A stretch of DNA of 64,000 nt from Chloroflexota bacterium (GTDB lineage Bacteria > Chloroflexota > Anaerolineae > DTLA01). Made by a program: the position numbers and the translations under genes. Positions 16,222 to 24,714 of this stretch are shown piece after piece; position 1 is the stretch's first letter, and each line of letters starts with the position of its first letter. The stretch lies in assembly GCA_014874485.1 (NCBI GenBank), contig JADBJK010000063.1:1-64000 (forward strand). Reading direction: 5' to 3'. The notes under the pieces were generated by a model that searched no databases, was not told where the DNA came from, and was given only the letters and a program-made list of their open reading frames with translations.

Positions 16222-18075
16222 CTAGGAAGCGCTAGGCTTGTGGCACAGCGTGCAACTCTCGTTGGTGCGGCCCGCGTGGGATGCCGGCACCGGCTTCACC
16301 GCCGACGCGTGGCATGTTAGGCACTGCTCGCGCCCGGCGATGGCGTGCGGGATGGGCTTGGCCTCCGCGCTGGCGCCCGGCTGCTCCGCCACCGTAGGCT
16401 TGTGGCACAGCGTGCAACTCTCGTTGGTGCGGCCCGCGTGGGATGCCGGCACCGGCTTCACCGCCGAGGCGTGGCATGTTAGGCACTGCTCGCGCCCGGC
16501 GATGGCGTGGGGGATGCCCTTCGCATTGGCGAGCAGGCCCGCCGCAGACTCCTTGAACCCCACGGGCGTGTGGCACTGGGCGCAGTCGCCGGTGAAATGC
16601 CCCGCAGGCGGCTTGTGGCAGTTGGCGCACACGTACTGCGGCTTCTTGACCCCGTTGTGGCACTCGTGGCACCAGACCCCCGCGTGCTTGCCCTCCAGCG
16701 GGATGGGATGCGTGAAGCCGGCATCCAGGTTCACCACCGGCCACTTGGTGCCGTGGCACGCCGAGTTGCTGCAGAAACTGGTGTCGTCCGCGCCGAACTT
16801 GATAGGCCCGTGGCATGTCTCGCACGACTTGTCGGCCTGGAAGCGGTGGTCGGCCATGAAGTTGGCGGCCAGGTGTGATTCCGGTTCCTTGGCCGACAGG
16901 AGCAGGCTGCCTAGTTCGGCGATCTTCGGCTGAGTCCCCTCCTTGGCGACAACCGGGATGGTGTGGCAGATGTTGCAGTGCAGGCGGATGGACTCGCCCT
17001 GGGCGGTCATGTGCTTGCCGTTGTGGCAGCGGAAGCAGCCGGGGAAGTCCTTGTGCCCGATGTTGTTGGGGTGGGTCTTCCAGCCCACGGACAGGTCGGG
17101 GAAATAGGTGGTCTGGAAAATCTCCTTGATGACGGCGGTCGCCTGCTGGACGGCGGCGGCGTTCTGGGCGTAGAAATCGGGATAGTTGGCCTGGTAGAAC
17201 GCGGGCAGTTGCTCAATGGCCCGAATCGCCTCGCCAAAGGTCGCATACGGCGCATCCAGCAGTTCCAGCCCCTTCTGCTTGATGAACGGGATGGCCTTGC
17301 TGATGCGACCGAGCAGAATGGCCTGATCCAGCGAGTAGTCCGGCGACTTGAAGTCGTGGACGCTGCGGTTGTGGCAGTCCACGCAGTCCATGAGATTCTT
17401 CTCGGCGGCGTCTATCTGCTCCTGGGTGAGCGGCGATTCCACGTCCATGTACGTGGTCGTGTTGCCCGCCGCGTCCACCACCTGCACCCAGGGGATGTTC
17501 TGCTTGAGGCTGTCGGTGGCGATGTAGTACACCTTGTTCAGGATGTGCCAGTGAATGCCCCTGCCGGTGCCGAACCGCTCCGTTCCGCCGCCGGTTTTGA
17601 AGATGAGGAACGTAGTGTGCAGGGTATTGTTCTCGTCCGCATCGTAGTGGGCAATGCGGCGCATGGAATCATCAAAGACGGCGTCGGGCCAATGGCACCG
17701 CTCGCAGGTCTCCCGCGCCGGCCGCAAGGACTTGACATAAATCGGGCGCTCGTAACTGTTGAAGATGAGGCTCGTCAGGTGACCGCCGTGGGTGGACTTG
17801 AGTTGGATGGCCTTCAGCGTGCCGACCCGCCCCACGTGGCAGTCCACACAGGACACGCGAGCATGGTAAGAGTTGTTGTAGGCCGCCCACTCCGGCGGCA
17901 TGGTGTGGCAGCGCGTTCCGCAGAACTCGGGGCTATTGGTGTAGTCCCAGAGCAGGATAAGGCCCACGCCGATCCCGATGAGGAGGACGAACCCGCCGCC
18001 GACGAGCAAGAGGCGTCTCCTGCCTTCGGGCACGCGCGGGTCAAAGGGTGCCAGCATCTTCCCGAGCCAACTCAT
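16222..18075 (-). CDS. Membrane-anchored 15-haem cytochrome c (NapC/NirT-like N-terminus)
   Basis: A 617-residue multihaem cytochrome. One membrane anchor (about residues 21-43) is followed by FCGTRCHTMPPEW, a NapC/NrfH-like first haem site but with CX3CH spacing. I count 15 binding motifs: 13 CxxCH, this CX3CH, and one CX4CH (CSNSACH). The anchor suggests electron transfer from menaquinol to, or through, the outer face. The C-terminus ends in two copies of a 54-residue two-haem unit. The start at 18075 follows GGAGG and gives the anchor at the right place. No periplasmic reductase is adjacent, so the terminal acceptor is unknown. Confidence 0.9.
   Translation of the reverse strand: MSWLGKMLAPFDPRVPEGRRRLLLVGGGFVLLIGIGVGLILLWDYTNSPEFCGTRCHTMPPEWAAYNNSYHARVSCVDCHVGRVGTLKAIQLKSTHGGHLTSLIFNSYERPIYVKSLRPARETCERCHWPDAVFDDSMRRIAHYDADENNTLHTTFLIFKTGGGTERFGTGRGIHWHILNKVYYIATDSLKQNIPWVQVVDAAGNTTTYMDVESPLTQEQIDAAEKNLMDCVDCHNRSVHDFKSPDYSLDQAILLGRISKAIPFIKQKGLELLDAPYATFGEAIRAIEQLPAFYQANYPDFYAQNAAAVQQATAVIKEIFQTTYFPDLSVGWKTHPNNIGHKDFPGCFRCHNGKHMTAQGESIRLHCNICHTIPVVAKEGTQPKIAELGSLLLSAKEPESHLAANFMADHRFQADKSCETCHGPIKFGADDTSFCSNSACHGTKWPVVNLDAGFTHPIPLEGKHAGVWCHECHNGVKKPQYVCANCHKPPAGHFTGDCAQCHTPVGFKESAAGLLANAKGIPHAIAGREQCLTCHASAVKPVPASHAGRTNESCTLCHKPTVAEQPGASAEAKPIPHAIAGREQCLTCHASAVKPVPASHAGRTNESCTLCHKPSAS
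16234..16512. repeat. 162-bp tandem duplication inside the cytochrome gene
   Basis: Bases from 16234 and from 16396 are nearly identical for about 116 bases, with period 162 bp (54 codons) and only one or two mismatches (gacgcg against gaggcg). Each unit encodes the pair CLTCH and CTLCH. The near-identity at DNA level implies recent duplication or ongoing unit-number change. Confidence 0.9.
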
Positions 18076-18112
18076 GCGAACCTCCTTTGCGGTTTCCCCC
18101 AGGTGTGGGTGC

Positions 18113-18141
18113 AGTATATATGTAAGGATGAGGAGTGTCAA
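18113..18141 (-). promoter_or_regulatory. Promoter of the multihaem cytochrome
   Basis: Minus strand TTGACA (18141-18136), 17 bases, TATACT (18118-18113), about 40 bases before the ATG at 18075. Confidence 0.8.
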
Positions 18142-18184
18142 GAGTCCTGGAAACGCAGTGCGATTCCGAAGTTCGTTGACAATC

Positions 18185-18425
18185 GCCATTGCGGGAGAGC
18201 GCAGCGCCCTGGCGATGACATCTGCTCCCGCCGTCATTGCGAGCGAAGCGAAGCCATCCAGCCGGCCCACGTGCGACGCACCTCCGAGGTGCGTCGCACG
18301 TGCCTTCTCACGTCATTGCGAGCGAAGCGAAGCATCTCGGTTGGCGAGATTCTTCGCGGCTTCGCCGCTCAGAATGACAGTCTGCTGGGATTGCTTCGGG
18401 GGCTGCGCGCCCTGGCAATGACATG
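18185..18425. repeat. Intergenic repeat mosaic
   Basis: Carries the 35-nt palindrome (18268-18302) and several copies of the tcattgcgagcgaagcgaagc and cagaatgacag modules. No gene is supported. Confidence 0.8.
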
Positions 18426-18436
18426 TCCCCCTCAAT

Positions 18437-18465
18437 TTGACGACAGCAGCAACTCGGTGTACAGT
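18437..18465 (+). promoter_or_regulatory. Promoter of the thiN operon
   Basis: TTGACG (18437-18442), 17 bases, TACAGT (18460-18465). Transcription would begin about ten bases before the TPP aptamer. Confidence 0.65.
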
Positions 18466-18483
18466 ATTTGCGACAACCGAATA

Positions 18484-18578
18484 GGACTGGGGGAGCGCAC
18501 GGAACTGCGCTGAGAGGATGCCTAGCCCGGCATCGACCCCTTGAACCTGACCTGGGTAATGCTAGCGTAGGGAAGTCT
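18484..18578 (+). promoter_or_regulatory. TPP riboswitch (THI element) aptamer
   Basis: The conserved THI-box words are present in order: GGGGGAGC, GCTGAGAGGATG, CGACCCCTTGAACCTGA, CTGGGTAATGCTAGCGTAGGGAA, closed by a P1 helix GGACT (18484-18488) with AGTCT (18574-18578). It binds thiamine pyrophosphate and, with the terminator just downstream, should switch off the thiamine genes when TPP is plentiful. Confidence 0.97.
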
Positions 18579-18588
18579 GTCATCCGTT

Positions 18589-18626
18589 GGCCATCGGCCC
18601 ATCCAGGGCAGGTGGCCTTTCTATTT
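18589..18626 (+). terminator. Riboswitch-controlled intrinsic terminator
   Basis: GGCCA (18589-18593) pairs with TGGCC (18613-18617), with an inner GCCC/GGGC pair, followed by TTTCTATTT. It sits between the aptamer and the GAGGAGG ribosome site of thiN, the usual layout for transcriptional control by TPP. Confidence 0.8.
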
Positions 18627-18638
18627 GAGGAGGCGCAC

Positions 18639-19301
18639 ATGAAAGCACTCATCGTTGCGGCGTCGCAAAGCACGGATGTTGCGGCGCTGGCCCCCATGGC
18701 CGAGGCGGCGGACATCGTCATCGCCGCCGACGGGGGGGCTGCGCTGGCCCTTGCCGCCGGAGTGCGCCCGCACGTGGTCGTCGGCGACATGGATTCGCTC
18801 GCGGGCGACGCGCTGGACGCGCTGCGGCGGGCGGGCGTGGATATCCGCACCTTCCCTCCGCGCAAGGACGAGACCGACCTGGAACTGGCGCTGCTGGAGG
18901 CCGTGCGGCGCGGGGCCGATGACATCACCATCGCCGGGGCGCTGGGCGGGCGGCTGGATCACACCCTGGGCAACGTGTACCTGCTCACCATGGCGCAACT
19001 GCGCGGGCGGAACGTGCGCCTCGTGGATGGCCGCGTGGAGGCGTTCGTCGTGTGGGAGCGGGCCGAGATTCGCGGCGCGCGCGGGGACACGGTCTCGCTG
19101 ATTCCGCTGACGCCTGAGGTGCGCGGCGTGGAGACCGAGGGTCTGGAATATCCGCTGCGGCGCGAGAGCCTGTTCATGGGGCCTGGCCGCGGCATCAGCA
19201 ATGTCATGCTCGGCCCCGTGGCCCGCGTGTCCACATCCGACGGAATCCTGCTCGCCGTCGTAACCCACAGGGAGGGAGGCGAGGATGCAGGGGCCGTTTG
19301 A
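18639..19301 (+). CDS. thiN: Thiamine pyrophosphokinase
   Basis: A 220-residue cytoplasmic enzyme that converts thiamine and ATP to TPP. Key segments are AADGGAALALAAG, GDMDSL, RKDETDLELAL and GGRLDHTLGNVYLL, which form the active site in the ThiN/TPK fold. The start at 18639 follows GAGGAGG directly after the riboswitch terminator. First gene of a thiamine salvage operon. Its end overlaps the methyltransferase start by 17 bases. Confidence 0.95.
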   Translation: MKALIVAASQSTDVAALAPMAEAADIVIAADGGAALALAAGVRPHVVVGDMDSLAGDALDALRRAGVDIRTFPPRKDETDLELALLEAVRRGADDITIAGALGGRLDHTLGNVYLLTMAQLRGRNVRLVDGRVEAFVVWERAEIRGARGDTVSLIPLTPEVRGVETEGLEYPLRRESLFMGPGRGISNVMLGPVARVSTSDGILLAVVTHREGGEDAGAV

Positions 19302-19959
19302 TCCCTTCGCCGCGCTGTACGACTCGTGGTTTGACACGCCTCTGGGCGGCACGGTGGACCTGCTGGAGAAGGACCTACTGTTGCGGTTCATGGGGCCGGT
19401 GGCGGGCCAGGCGGCGCTGGACGTGGGCACGGGGACCGGCCACTTCGCGCAGTTCCTCGCCGGGCATGGGGCGCGGGTGGTCGGCGTGGACATCTCGCGG
19501 GCCATGCTGCGGGTCGCCGCGGCCAAGCCGGACATGCCGCCCCTGGTCCAGGCCGACGCCGCGGCCCTGCCCTTCACCGATGCCGCCTTTGACCTGGTGC
19601 TGTCGGTAACGGCGCTGGAGTTCGTCCCGGATGCAGCGCGGGCGGCGGCCGAGATGGCGCGGGTCTGCCGCAGGGGTGGGCGATTGGTGCTCGGCGTGCT
19701 GAACGCGTGGTCGCCGTGGGCCTGGGTTCGGCGCAGGGCGGCCCGCCGCAACCCGTCGGATCCCTTCGCGGCGGCGCACTTCTTCTCGCCGCCGGAGTTC
19801 GTGAGGCTGGTCGCGCCGTATGGCGAGGTGCGATGGAGCAGTTCGGTTTTCATCCTGCCGGGCGGGCAGGGGCTGCGCGCCGCGTGGCCGCTGGAGCGCA
19901 TCGGGCGCAAGGCTCTCCGTCCGTTCGGCGCGCTTCTGGTCGGGAGGGTGGACGTATGA
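19285..19959 (+). CDS. SAM-dependent methyltransferase (Methyltransf_11 type)
   Basis: A 224-residue class I methyltransferase. Motif I LDVGTGTGHFAQFLAG, the acidic loop VGVDISRAML, and DAAALPFTDAAFDLVLSVTALEF (motifs II-III, quoted in part) are clear. It overlaps thiN upstream and the thiamine-binding protein downstream by four bases, so it is firmly inside the riboswitch-controlled operon. Its substrate is unknown; nothing in standard thiamine salvage needs a methyltransferase, so it may act on a thiamine or pyrimidine derivative or be a passenger. Confidence 0.85.
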   Translation: MQGPFDPFAALYDSWFDTPLGGTVDLLEKDLLLRFMGPVAGQAALDVGTGTGHFAQFLAGHGARVVGVDISRAMLRVAAAKPDMPPLVQADAAALPFTDAAFDLVLSVTALEFVPDAARAAAEMARVCRRGGRLVLGVLNAWSPWAWVRRRAARRNPSDPFAAAHFFSPPEFVRLVAPYGEVRWSSSVFILPGGQGLRAAWPLERIGRKALRPFGALLVGRVDV

Positions 19960-20222
19960 TGGGTGTATCCGCGCAGGTGAGTCTGTACCCGTTGGGGCAG
20001 GAAGACCTGGGTCCGGCGATTGAGGAGATTTGGAAGGCACTGGCGGCGCACGGTCTGGAGTACACGCCCGGACCGATGAGCACGCTGACGTGGGGCGACG
20101 ATGAGGTGATTCTGAGCGCGCTGCGGGACGGCTTCCGCCGCGCCGCCGAGCACGGCCCCGCGGTGCTGGTCATCACGCTGACCAATGCGTGCCCCACGCC
20201 GCGAAAGGAGGGAGGCGCATGA
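19956..20222 (+). CDS. Thiamine-binding protein (YkoF/MTH1187-like)
   Basis: An 88-residue single-domain protein of the thiamine_BP family, related to Bacillus YkoF, which binds thiamine or its pyrimidine moiety HMP. The family pattern VSAQVSLYPL, GLEYTPGPMSTLTWGDDE and VLVITLTNACP is present. Its ATG overlaps the previous stop (ATGA) and its TGA overlaps the permease ATG. It probably delivers or senses pyrimidine ligand for the transporter next to it. Confidence 0.88.
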   Translation: MMGVSAQVSLYPLGQEDLGPAIEEIWKALAAHGLEYTPGPMSTLTWGDDEVILSALRDGFRRAAEHGPAVLVITLTNACPTPRKEGGA

Positions 20223-21034
20223 GGCGGAGCGCGCAGGTCAGAGCGCCCGGCATCGGGCAGGCAATTGCCGAATACGGCCCGGCGGTGCTGCTGGTGGCGC
20301 TGGTGTTCGCGGCGTGGGAGGCGGCGACGGCGGTGTGGAAAATCCAGGCGTGGCTGCTGCCCGCGCCGTCGGCCATCGCCAAGGCGGCGGTGGACGCCCG
20401 CGGTCTTCTGGGGCCGCACCTGGCGCAGACGGTGGTGGAGACGCTCGTCGGGTTCGGCGCGGCGCTGGCGGTCGGGCTGCTCCTGGCGCTGCTGATAGAC
20501 CTATCGGCCACGCTGCGGCGGGCGCTGTACCCGCTGCTGGTCATCTCGCAGACGATTCCCATCATCGCGGTGGCTCCCCTGCTGGTCATCTGGTTCGGCT
20601 ACGGGTTGCTCCCCAAGGTTATCGTGGTGGGGCTGGTGTGCTTCTTCCCCATCGTGGTGGGCACGGCCGACGGGTTGCGCTCCACCGACCCCGACCTCAT
20701 CGCGCTGCTCCAGTCCATGGGGGCCACGCGCCGCCAGGTGTTCTTCAAGGTGCGCGTCCCGGCGTCGTTGCCCGGGATGTTCACCGGCATCAAGGTGGCT
20801 ATCACGTACAGCGTCGTCGGGGCCATCATCGGCGAGTGGGTGGGGGCGAGCCGAGGGCTGGGCGTGTTCATGCTCCGCGCCACCAACTCGTTCCGCACCG
20901 ACTGGGTCTTCGCCACCATCGCCGTCGTGTCGGCGCTGAGCCTGGCGCTGTTCCTGGCCGTGGTTGGGATAGAACGGCTCGCGCTTCCGTGGTTCTACAC
21001 CAAAGCGCGTGAAGAAACATGGGAAGAGATGTAG
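20219..21034 (+). CDS. Thiamine-precursor ABC transporter permease (ThiX/SsuC type)
   Basis: A 271-residue permease with about six hydrophobic segments and the EAA loop LLQSMGATRRQVFFKVRVPASLP. It belongs to the nitrate/sulfonate/taurine/HMP permease family. The riboswitch operon, the thiamine-binding protein and the NMT1-like receptor next door make N-formyl-4-amino-5-aminomethyl-2-methylpyrimidine or HMP the likely cargo. The start at 20219 follows GGAGGGAGG. Confidence 0.9.
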   Translation: MRRSAQVRAPGIGQAIAEYGPAVLLVALVFAAWEAATAVWKIQAWLLPAPSAIAKAAVDARGLLGPHLAQTVVETLVGFGAALAVGLLLALLIDLSATLRRALYPLLVISQTIPIIAVAPLLVIWFGYGLLPKVIVVGLVCFFPIVVGTADGLRSTDPDLIALLQSMGATRRQVFFKVRVPASLPGMFTGIKVAITYSVVGAIIGEWVGASRGLGVFMLRATNSFRTDWVFATIAVVSALSLALFLAVVGIERLALPWFYTKAREETWEEM

Positions 21035-21044
21035 GAGGTGTACC

Positions 21045-22037
21045 ATGTCCAAACGTGTTCTGTCTGCGCTCATGGTGCTCGCGCTCGTGGTCTTGGCGGC
21101 ATGTGGCCCCAAAGCCACGCCCACGCCAGCACCAACGCCCGCGCCCGTGAAGGCTACGCTGTCGCTGGACTGGGTGCCGAACACCAATCACACGGGCTTC
21201 TACGTGGCGCTGGACAAGGGCTGGTACAAGGAGCAGGGGATTGACCTGGACATCCAGATTCCATCGGACCCTGCGGCGGCGCTCAAGCAGGTCGCCTTCG
21301 GCCATACCGAGTTCGGCGTGAGTTTCCAGGAGGAGGTTACCATCGCGCGGTCGCAGGACATTCCGGTGGTATCCCTGGCCGCCATCATCCAGCACAACAC
21401 GTCGGCGTTCGCATCGCTGAAAGAGAAGAACATCACGCGCCCGAAGGACTTTGAGGGCAAGACCTATGCGTCCTACGGCCTGCCGCTGGAGCAGGCGGTC
21501 ATCAAGGGGCTGATGGCGTGCGATGGCGCCGACTTCAGCAAACTGACGTTTGTGGACGTGGGGTTTGACGCCTTCCCCGCGCTGCTGGGCGGGCGCGTGG
21601 ACATCGCCTGGATTTTCCTGGCGTGGGACGGCGTGCAGGCGCAGATCAAGGGCTATGAGTTGAACACCATCCCGCTGTACGGCTCGTGCGTGCCCGACTA
21701 CTACACGCCGGTGGTCATCGCGGGCGAGAAGACCATCCAGGAGAAGCCCGACCTGGTGCGCCGATTCATGGCCGCCACGGCGAAAGGGTACGAGTACGCC
21801 ATTGCGCACCCAGCGGAGGCCGCCGAGATTCTACTGAAGCACGCGCCGGAGAGCGACCCGGAACTGATTCGCCGCAGCCAGGAGTGGCTCAGCCCGCGCT
21901 ACAAGGCCGACGCGCCCAAGTGGGGCGTGCAGAAGGCGGAGGTGTGGCGCACCTTCGGCGACTGGATGAAGACCAACGGCCTCATCACCGGCGACTTTGA
22001 CCCCGACAAGGCGTTCACCAATGAGTTCCTGCCCTGA
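21045..22037 (+). CDS. Thiamine-precursor ABC transporter substrate-binding lipoprotein (ThiY/NMT1-like)
   Basis: A 330-residue lipoprotein with lipobox VLAAC and a short Thr/Pro linker. The mature part starts LSLDWVPNTNHTGFYVALDKGWY and contains FGVSFQEEVTIARSQDIPVVSLAA, the pattern of THI5/NMT1-type receptors that bind thiamine pyrimidine precursors. ATG at 21045 with GGAGGTG upstream. It overlaps the ATPase gene by 17 bases. Confidence 0.92.
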   Translation: MSKRVLSALMVLALVVLAACGPKATPTPAPTPAPVKATLSLDWVPNTNHTGFYVALDKGWYKEQGIDLDIQIPSDPAAALKQVAFGHTEFGVSFQEEVTIARSQDIPVVSLAAIIQHNTSAFASLKEKNITRPKDFEGKTYASYGLPLEQAVIKGLMACDGADFSKLTFVDVGFDAFPALLGGRVDIAWIFLAWDGVQAQIKGYELNTIPLYGSCVPDYYTPVVIAGEKTIQEKPDLVRRFMAATAKGYEYAIAHPAEAAEILLKHAPESDPELIRRSQEWLSPRYKADAPKWGVQKAEVWRTFGDWMKTNGLITGDFDPDKAFTNEFLP

Positions 22038-22797
22038 TGCGCCCTGCAAACTGGAACTGACCGGCATCACCAAATGGTTCAAGGTGGATGGGGTGCCGCT
22101 GAAGGCGCTGGAGGACGTGCGGCTCCACGCCCGCGCAGGGGAGTTCGTCTCCATCATCGGCCCCAGCGGCTGCGGCAAGAGCACCCTGTTCAACATCATC
22201 TGCGGCCTGCTGGAGCCGGACGAGGGCCAGGTGCTGCTGGACGGGCAGGTGGCCTCGCGCCGCGCCGGCCTGGTGGGGTACATGCCGCAGAAGGACCTGT
22301 TGCTGCCCTGGCGCTCGGTGCTGGACAACGTGATTCTGGGGCCAGAACTGCGGGGCGAGGACTTGCGGGAGAGCCGCCGCGAGGCCAGGGAACTCCTGCC
22401 GCTGTTCGGGTTGGAGGGGTTCGCCGACGCCTATCCGGCGGTGCTGTCGGGCGGGATGAAGCAACGGGCCGCTTTGCTCCGCACGTTCCTGACCCACCGC
22501 GAGGTGCTGCTGCTGGATGAGCCGTTCGGCGCGCTGGACGCGCTGACGCGCATGGAGTTGCAGGAGTGGCTGCTGGGGGTGTGGGAGCGTTTTCGGAAGA
22601 CGATCCTGTTCGTTACCCACGACGTGGATGAGGCGGTGTTCCTGTCGGACCGCGTATACGTGCTGACGCCGCGCCCCGGTCGGGTGCGCACGGTCATTCC
22701 CGTGCCGCTGCCCCGGCCGCGGGCGCGCTCCATCATCGCGTCGCCCGAGTTCGCCGCGCTGCGCTACCAGTTGCTGGAGGCGCTGGCGCTGCGATAG
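22021..22797 (+). CDS. Thiamine-precursor ABC transporter ATP-binding protein (ThiZ type)
   Basis: A 258-residue ATPase. Walker A GPSGCGKST, Q-loop GYMPQKDLLLPW, signature LSGGMKQRAALLRTFL, Walker B LLLDEPFGALDA and H-loop FVTHDVDEAVFL are present, typical of the SsuB/TauB/ThiZ group. Last gene of the riboswitch-controlled operon. The ATG at 22021 lies inside the end of the receptor gene. Confidence 0.93.
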   Translation: MSSCPDAPCKLELTGITKWFKVDGVPLKALEDVRLHARAGEFVSIIGPSGCGKSTLFNIICGLLEPDEGQVLLDGQVASRRAGLVGYMPQKDLLLPWRSVLDNVILGPELRGEDLRESRREARELLPLFGLEGFADAYPAVLSGGMKQRAALLRTFLTHREVLLLDEPFGALDALTRMELQEWLLGVWERFRKTILFVTHDVDEAVFLSDRVYVLTPRPGRVRTVIPVPLPRPRARSIIASPEFAALRYQLLEALALR

Positions 22798-22870
22798 GGG
22801 CGGCGCTTGCCGGGCAACGGCGTTGTTGGGGCGCGAACGGCACGGAAGGCCATGCGCTTCTTGCGTCCCC

Positions 22871-24154
22871 TCACCGGAACTGGGGCAGATACGCCGCGTG
22901 GGTGCGGAGGAGCTCGTCCAGCACCCGCCGCGCTGTCTCCGTGTCGGGCACGACGGGATCCAGCGCCAGCGCCTGAAGCGCCGCCGCTCGGTCGCCCTGC
23001 ACCGCCGCCTGCACTACCAGTTCCTGGATGGCCACCTGCCGGGCGCATAGTTCCGCGATGCCTGCGGGGAGCGGGCCGACCTGAAGTGGCAGAATCCGGT
23101 CGCGGGCGACCCACGCGGGCACTTCCACGATGGCGCCGTCGGGCAGGTTGGGAATGGCGCCGTCGTTCACCACGTTTACCGCTTCCTCAAACTCGCCGTC
23201 GCCGGCCCAGAGCGCCGCGATGACCTGCTGGGCACGCTCCACCGACGGGCCGGCAAGCCATCGGCGGGTGGCGTCGGCATCGCCGCGGACGATGGCCTCC
23301 ACGTCGCCCCGCACCTGCGCCACCTTGCGGTGGTACCAGTCCCAGTCGTACCCCTCGGTGCCCACGTGCCGCCATGCGTCGCCGATGTACTCGCCCGCGT
23401 GCTGGTCCCCCACCGCCGGGAACAGGCCGAACACGTCGTACAGTTCGCGCGATAGCGGCTCAAACCCGGGCGGCATCTGCCCAAGCCGCTCGCGGAACAG
23501 GGGGTAGAGGTCATCGCCCGTGCGGCGGTCGGTCATGGACAGAATCCACGTGAAGTGGTTGAGGCCCGCAGCCAGCAGGCGGATGTCGTCGGGGCGCACG
23601 CCTAGGACCTCGGACACGATGCGGTAGCCCTCGTGAATCTGGTGGCACAGACCCACGAACCGCAGTCGCGTGTGTCGGGCCAGGGCCAGGCACAGGCGCG
23701 ACATGGGGTTGGTGAAGTTGATGACCCACGCCCGCGGGGCCAGCGCCTCTATGTCGCGGGCGATGTCCAGCAGCAGGGGGATGTTGCGCAAACTGTGGGA
23801 CAGGCCGCCCGGCCCGCCGTTCTCGCCCAGGACATGGCGCACGCCGTGCCGCAGGGGAATCTCAAAGTCCAGTTTCCACGTCCGCTCGCGGTCCACGGCC
23901 ACCGACACCACGACGAAGTCCGCGCCCGGCAGCGCCTGCCTGCGGTCTGTGGTGGCCGAGATTCGGCACCCGCGGCCCAGCGCGTCGTTCAGCCGCTCGG
24001 CGAAGCGGAGCACAGGCTCCAGCCCTTCTCCCGCGATGTCCACCAGGACGATCTCGCTGCCTTGCAGCGCAGGCGACAGCAGCAGGTCGCGGATGGTGGT
24101 GGGGCCGAAGATGACGCTGGCCGCGCCGATGAGCACGATTTTCGGGCTTCTCAT
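22871..24154 (-). CDS. Glycoside hydrolase family 4 (alpha-galactosidase/glucosidase type)
   Basis: A 427-residue cytoplasmic glycosidase of family 4, which uses NAD+ and a divalent metal in an oxidation-elimination mechanism. The Rossmann start is KIVLIGAASVIFGPTTIRDLL. ENGGPGGLSHSLRNIP and INFTNPMS follow. The metal-binding Cys is in FVGLCHQIHEGYR and the His in GLNHFTWIL. The start at 24154 follows GGAGAG. It is convergent with the thiamine operon, stands alone, and sits next to a repeat mosaic. The sugar substrate (alpha-glucoside, galactoside or glucuronide) is not readable. Confidence 0.9.
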   Translation of the reverse strand: MRSPKIVLIGAASVIFGPTTIRDLLLSPALQGSEIVLVDIAGEGLEPVLRFAERLNDALGRGCRISATTDRRQALPGADFVVVSVAVDRERTWKLDFEIPLRHGVRHVLGENGGPGGLSHSLRNIPLLLDIARDIEALAPRAWVINFTNPMSRLCLALARHTRLRFVGLCHQIHEGYRIVSEVLGVRPDDIRLLAAGLNHFTWILSMTDRRTGDDLYPLFRERLGQMPPGFEPLSRELYDVFGLFPAVGDQHAGEYIGDAWRHVGTEGYDWDWYHRKVAQVRGDVEAIVRGDADATRRWLAGPSVERAQQVIAALWAGDGEFEEAVNVVNDGAIPNLPDGAIVEVPAWVARDRILPLQVGPLPAGIAELCARQVAIQELVVQAAVQGDRAAALQALALDPVVPDTETARRVLDELLRTHAAYLPQFR

Positions 24155-24189
24155 GTTCTCTCCTAGACGATGGAATGGGGGCTGCGTAT

Positions 24190-24600
24190 GCTCCGCCGCT
24201 GGGATTGCGGGCGAAACGAAGCAGCCCAGTCGGTTCACGTGCGGCGCACCTCCGAGATGCGTTGCGCGTGCCTTCTCATGTCATTGCGAGCGGAGCGAAG
24301 CAATCTCGCTTGACGAGATTCTTCGGCGCTGCGCGCCTCAGAATGACAGTGCACCGAGATTGCTTCGGGCACTTTGTGCCCTCGCAATGACACCCTCTCT
24401 GTCATTGCGAGCGGAGCGAAGCAATCTCGCACCCCGGGGATCCACGTGCGACGCACCTCCGAGGTGCGTCGCACGTGCCTTCTCATGTCATTGCGAGCGG
24501 AGCGAAGCAATCTCGCTTGACGAGATTCTTCGGCGCTCCGCGCCTCAGAATGACAGTGCACCGAGATTGCTTCGGGCACTTTGTGCCCTCGCAAGGACAG
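24190..24600. repeat. Intergenic repeat mosaic with a duplicated block
   Basis: A block of about 240 bases occurs twice, each with the 35-nt palindrome (a degenerate copy at 24236-24270 and a perfect one at 24443-24477) followed by tcattgcgagcggagcgaag, agattcttcggcgct and gcaccgagattgcttcggg modules. No gene is supported in this 560-base gap. Confidence 0.85.
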
Positions 24601-24635
24601 GCGCTCCCGCCCCGATTTTGCCACCGAAGGCCGCC

Positions 24636-24664
24636 TTTCGCAACAATCGGTTCTGTGCTATGAT
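24636..24664 (+). promoter_or_regulatory. Possible promoter of the deacetylase-family gene
   Basis: TTTCGC (24636-24641), 17 bases, TATGAT (24659-24664). The -10 is good and the -35 poor. It is the best candidate before the ATG at 24715. Confidence 0.4.
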
Positions 24665-24714
24665 ACACAGGGACGGAGCAGTCCCGAAGAGCGTGCCTCT
24701 GCGCGGAGGTTGCG

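Noticed and set aside
16222-16400. Assembly error as the cause of the duplicated haem units
   Set aside because: The two copies differ at a few bases and keep the frame, so a real duplication is more likely; not excluded without reads.
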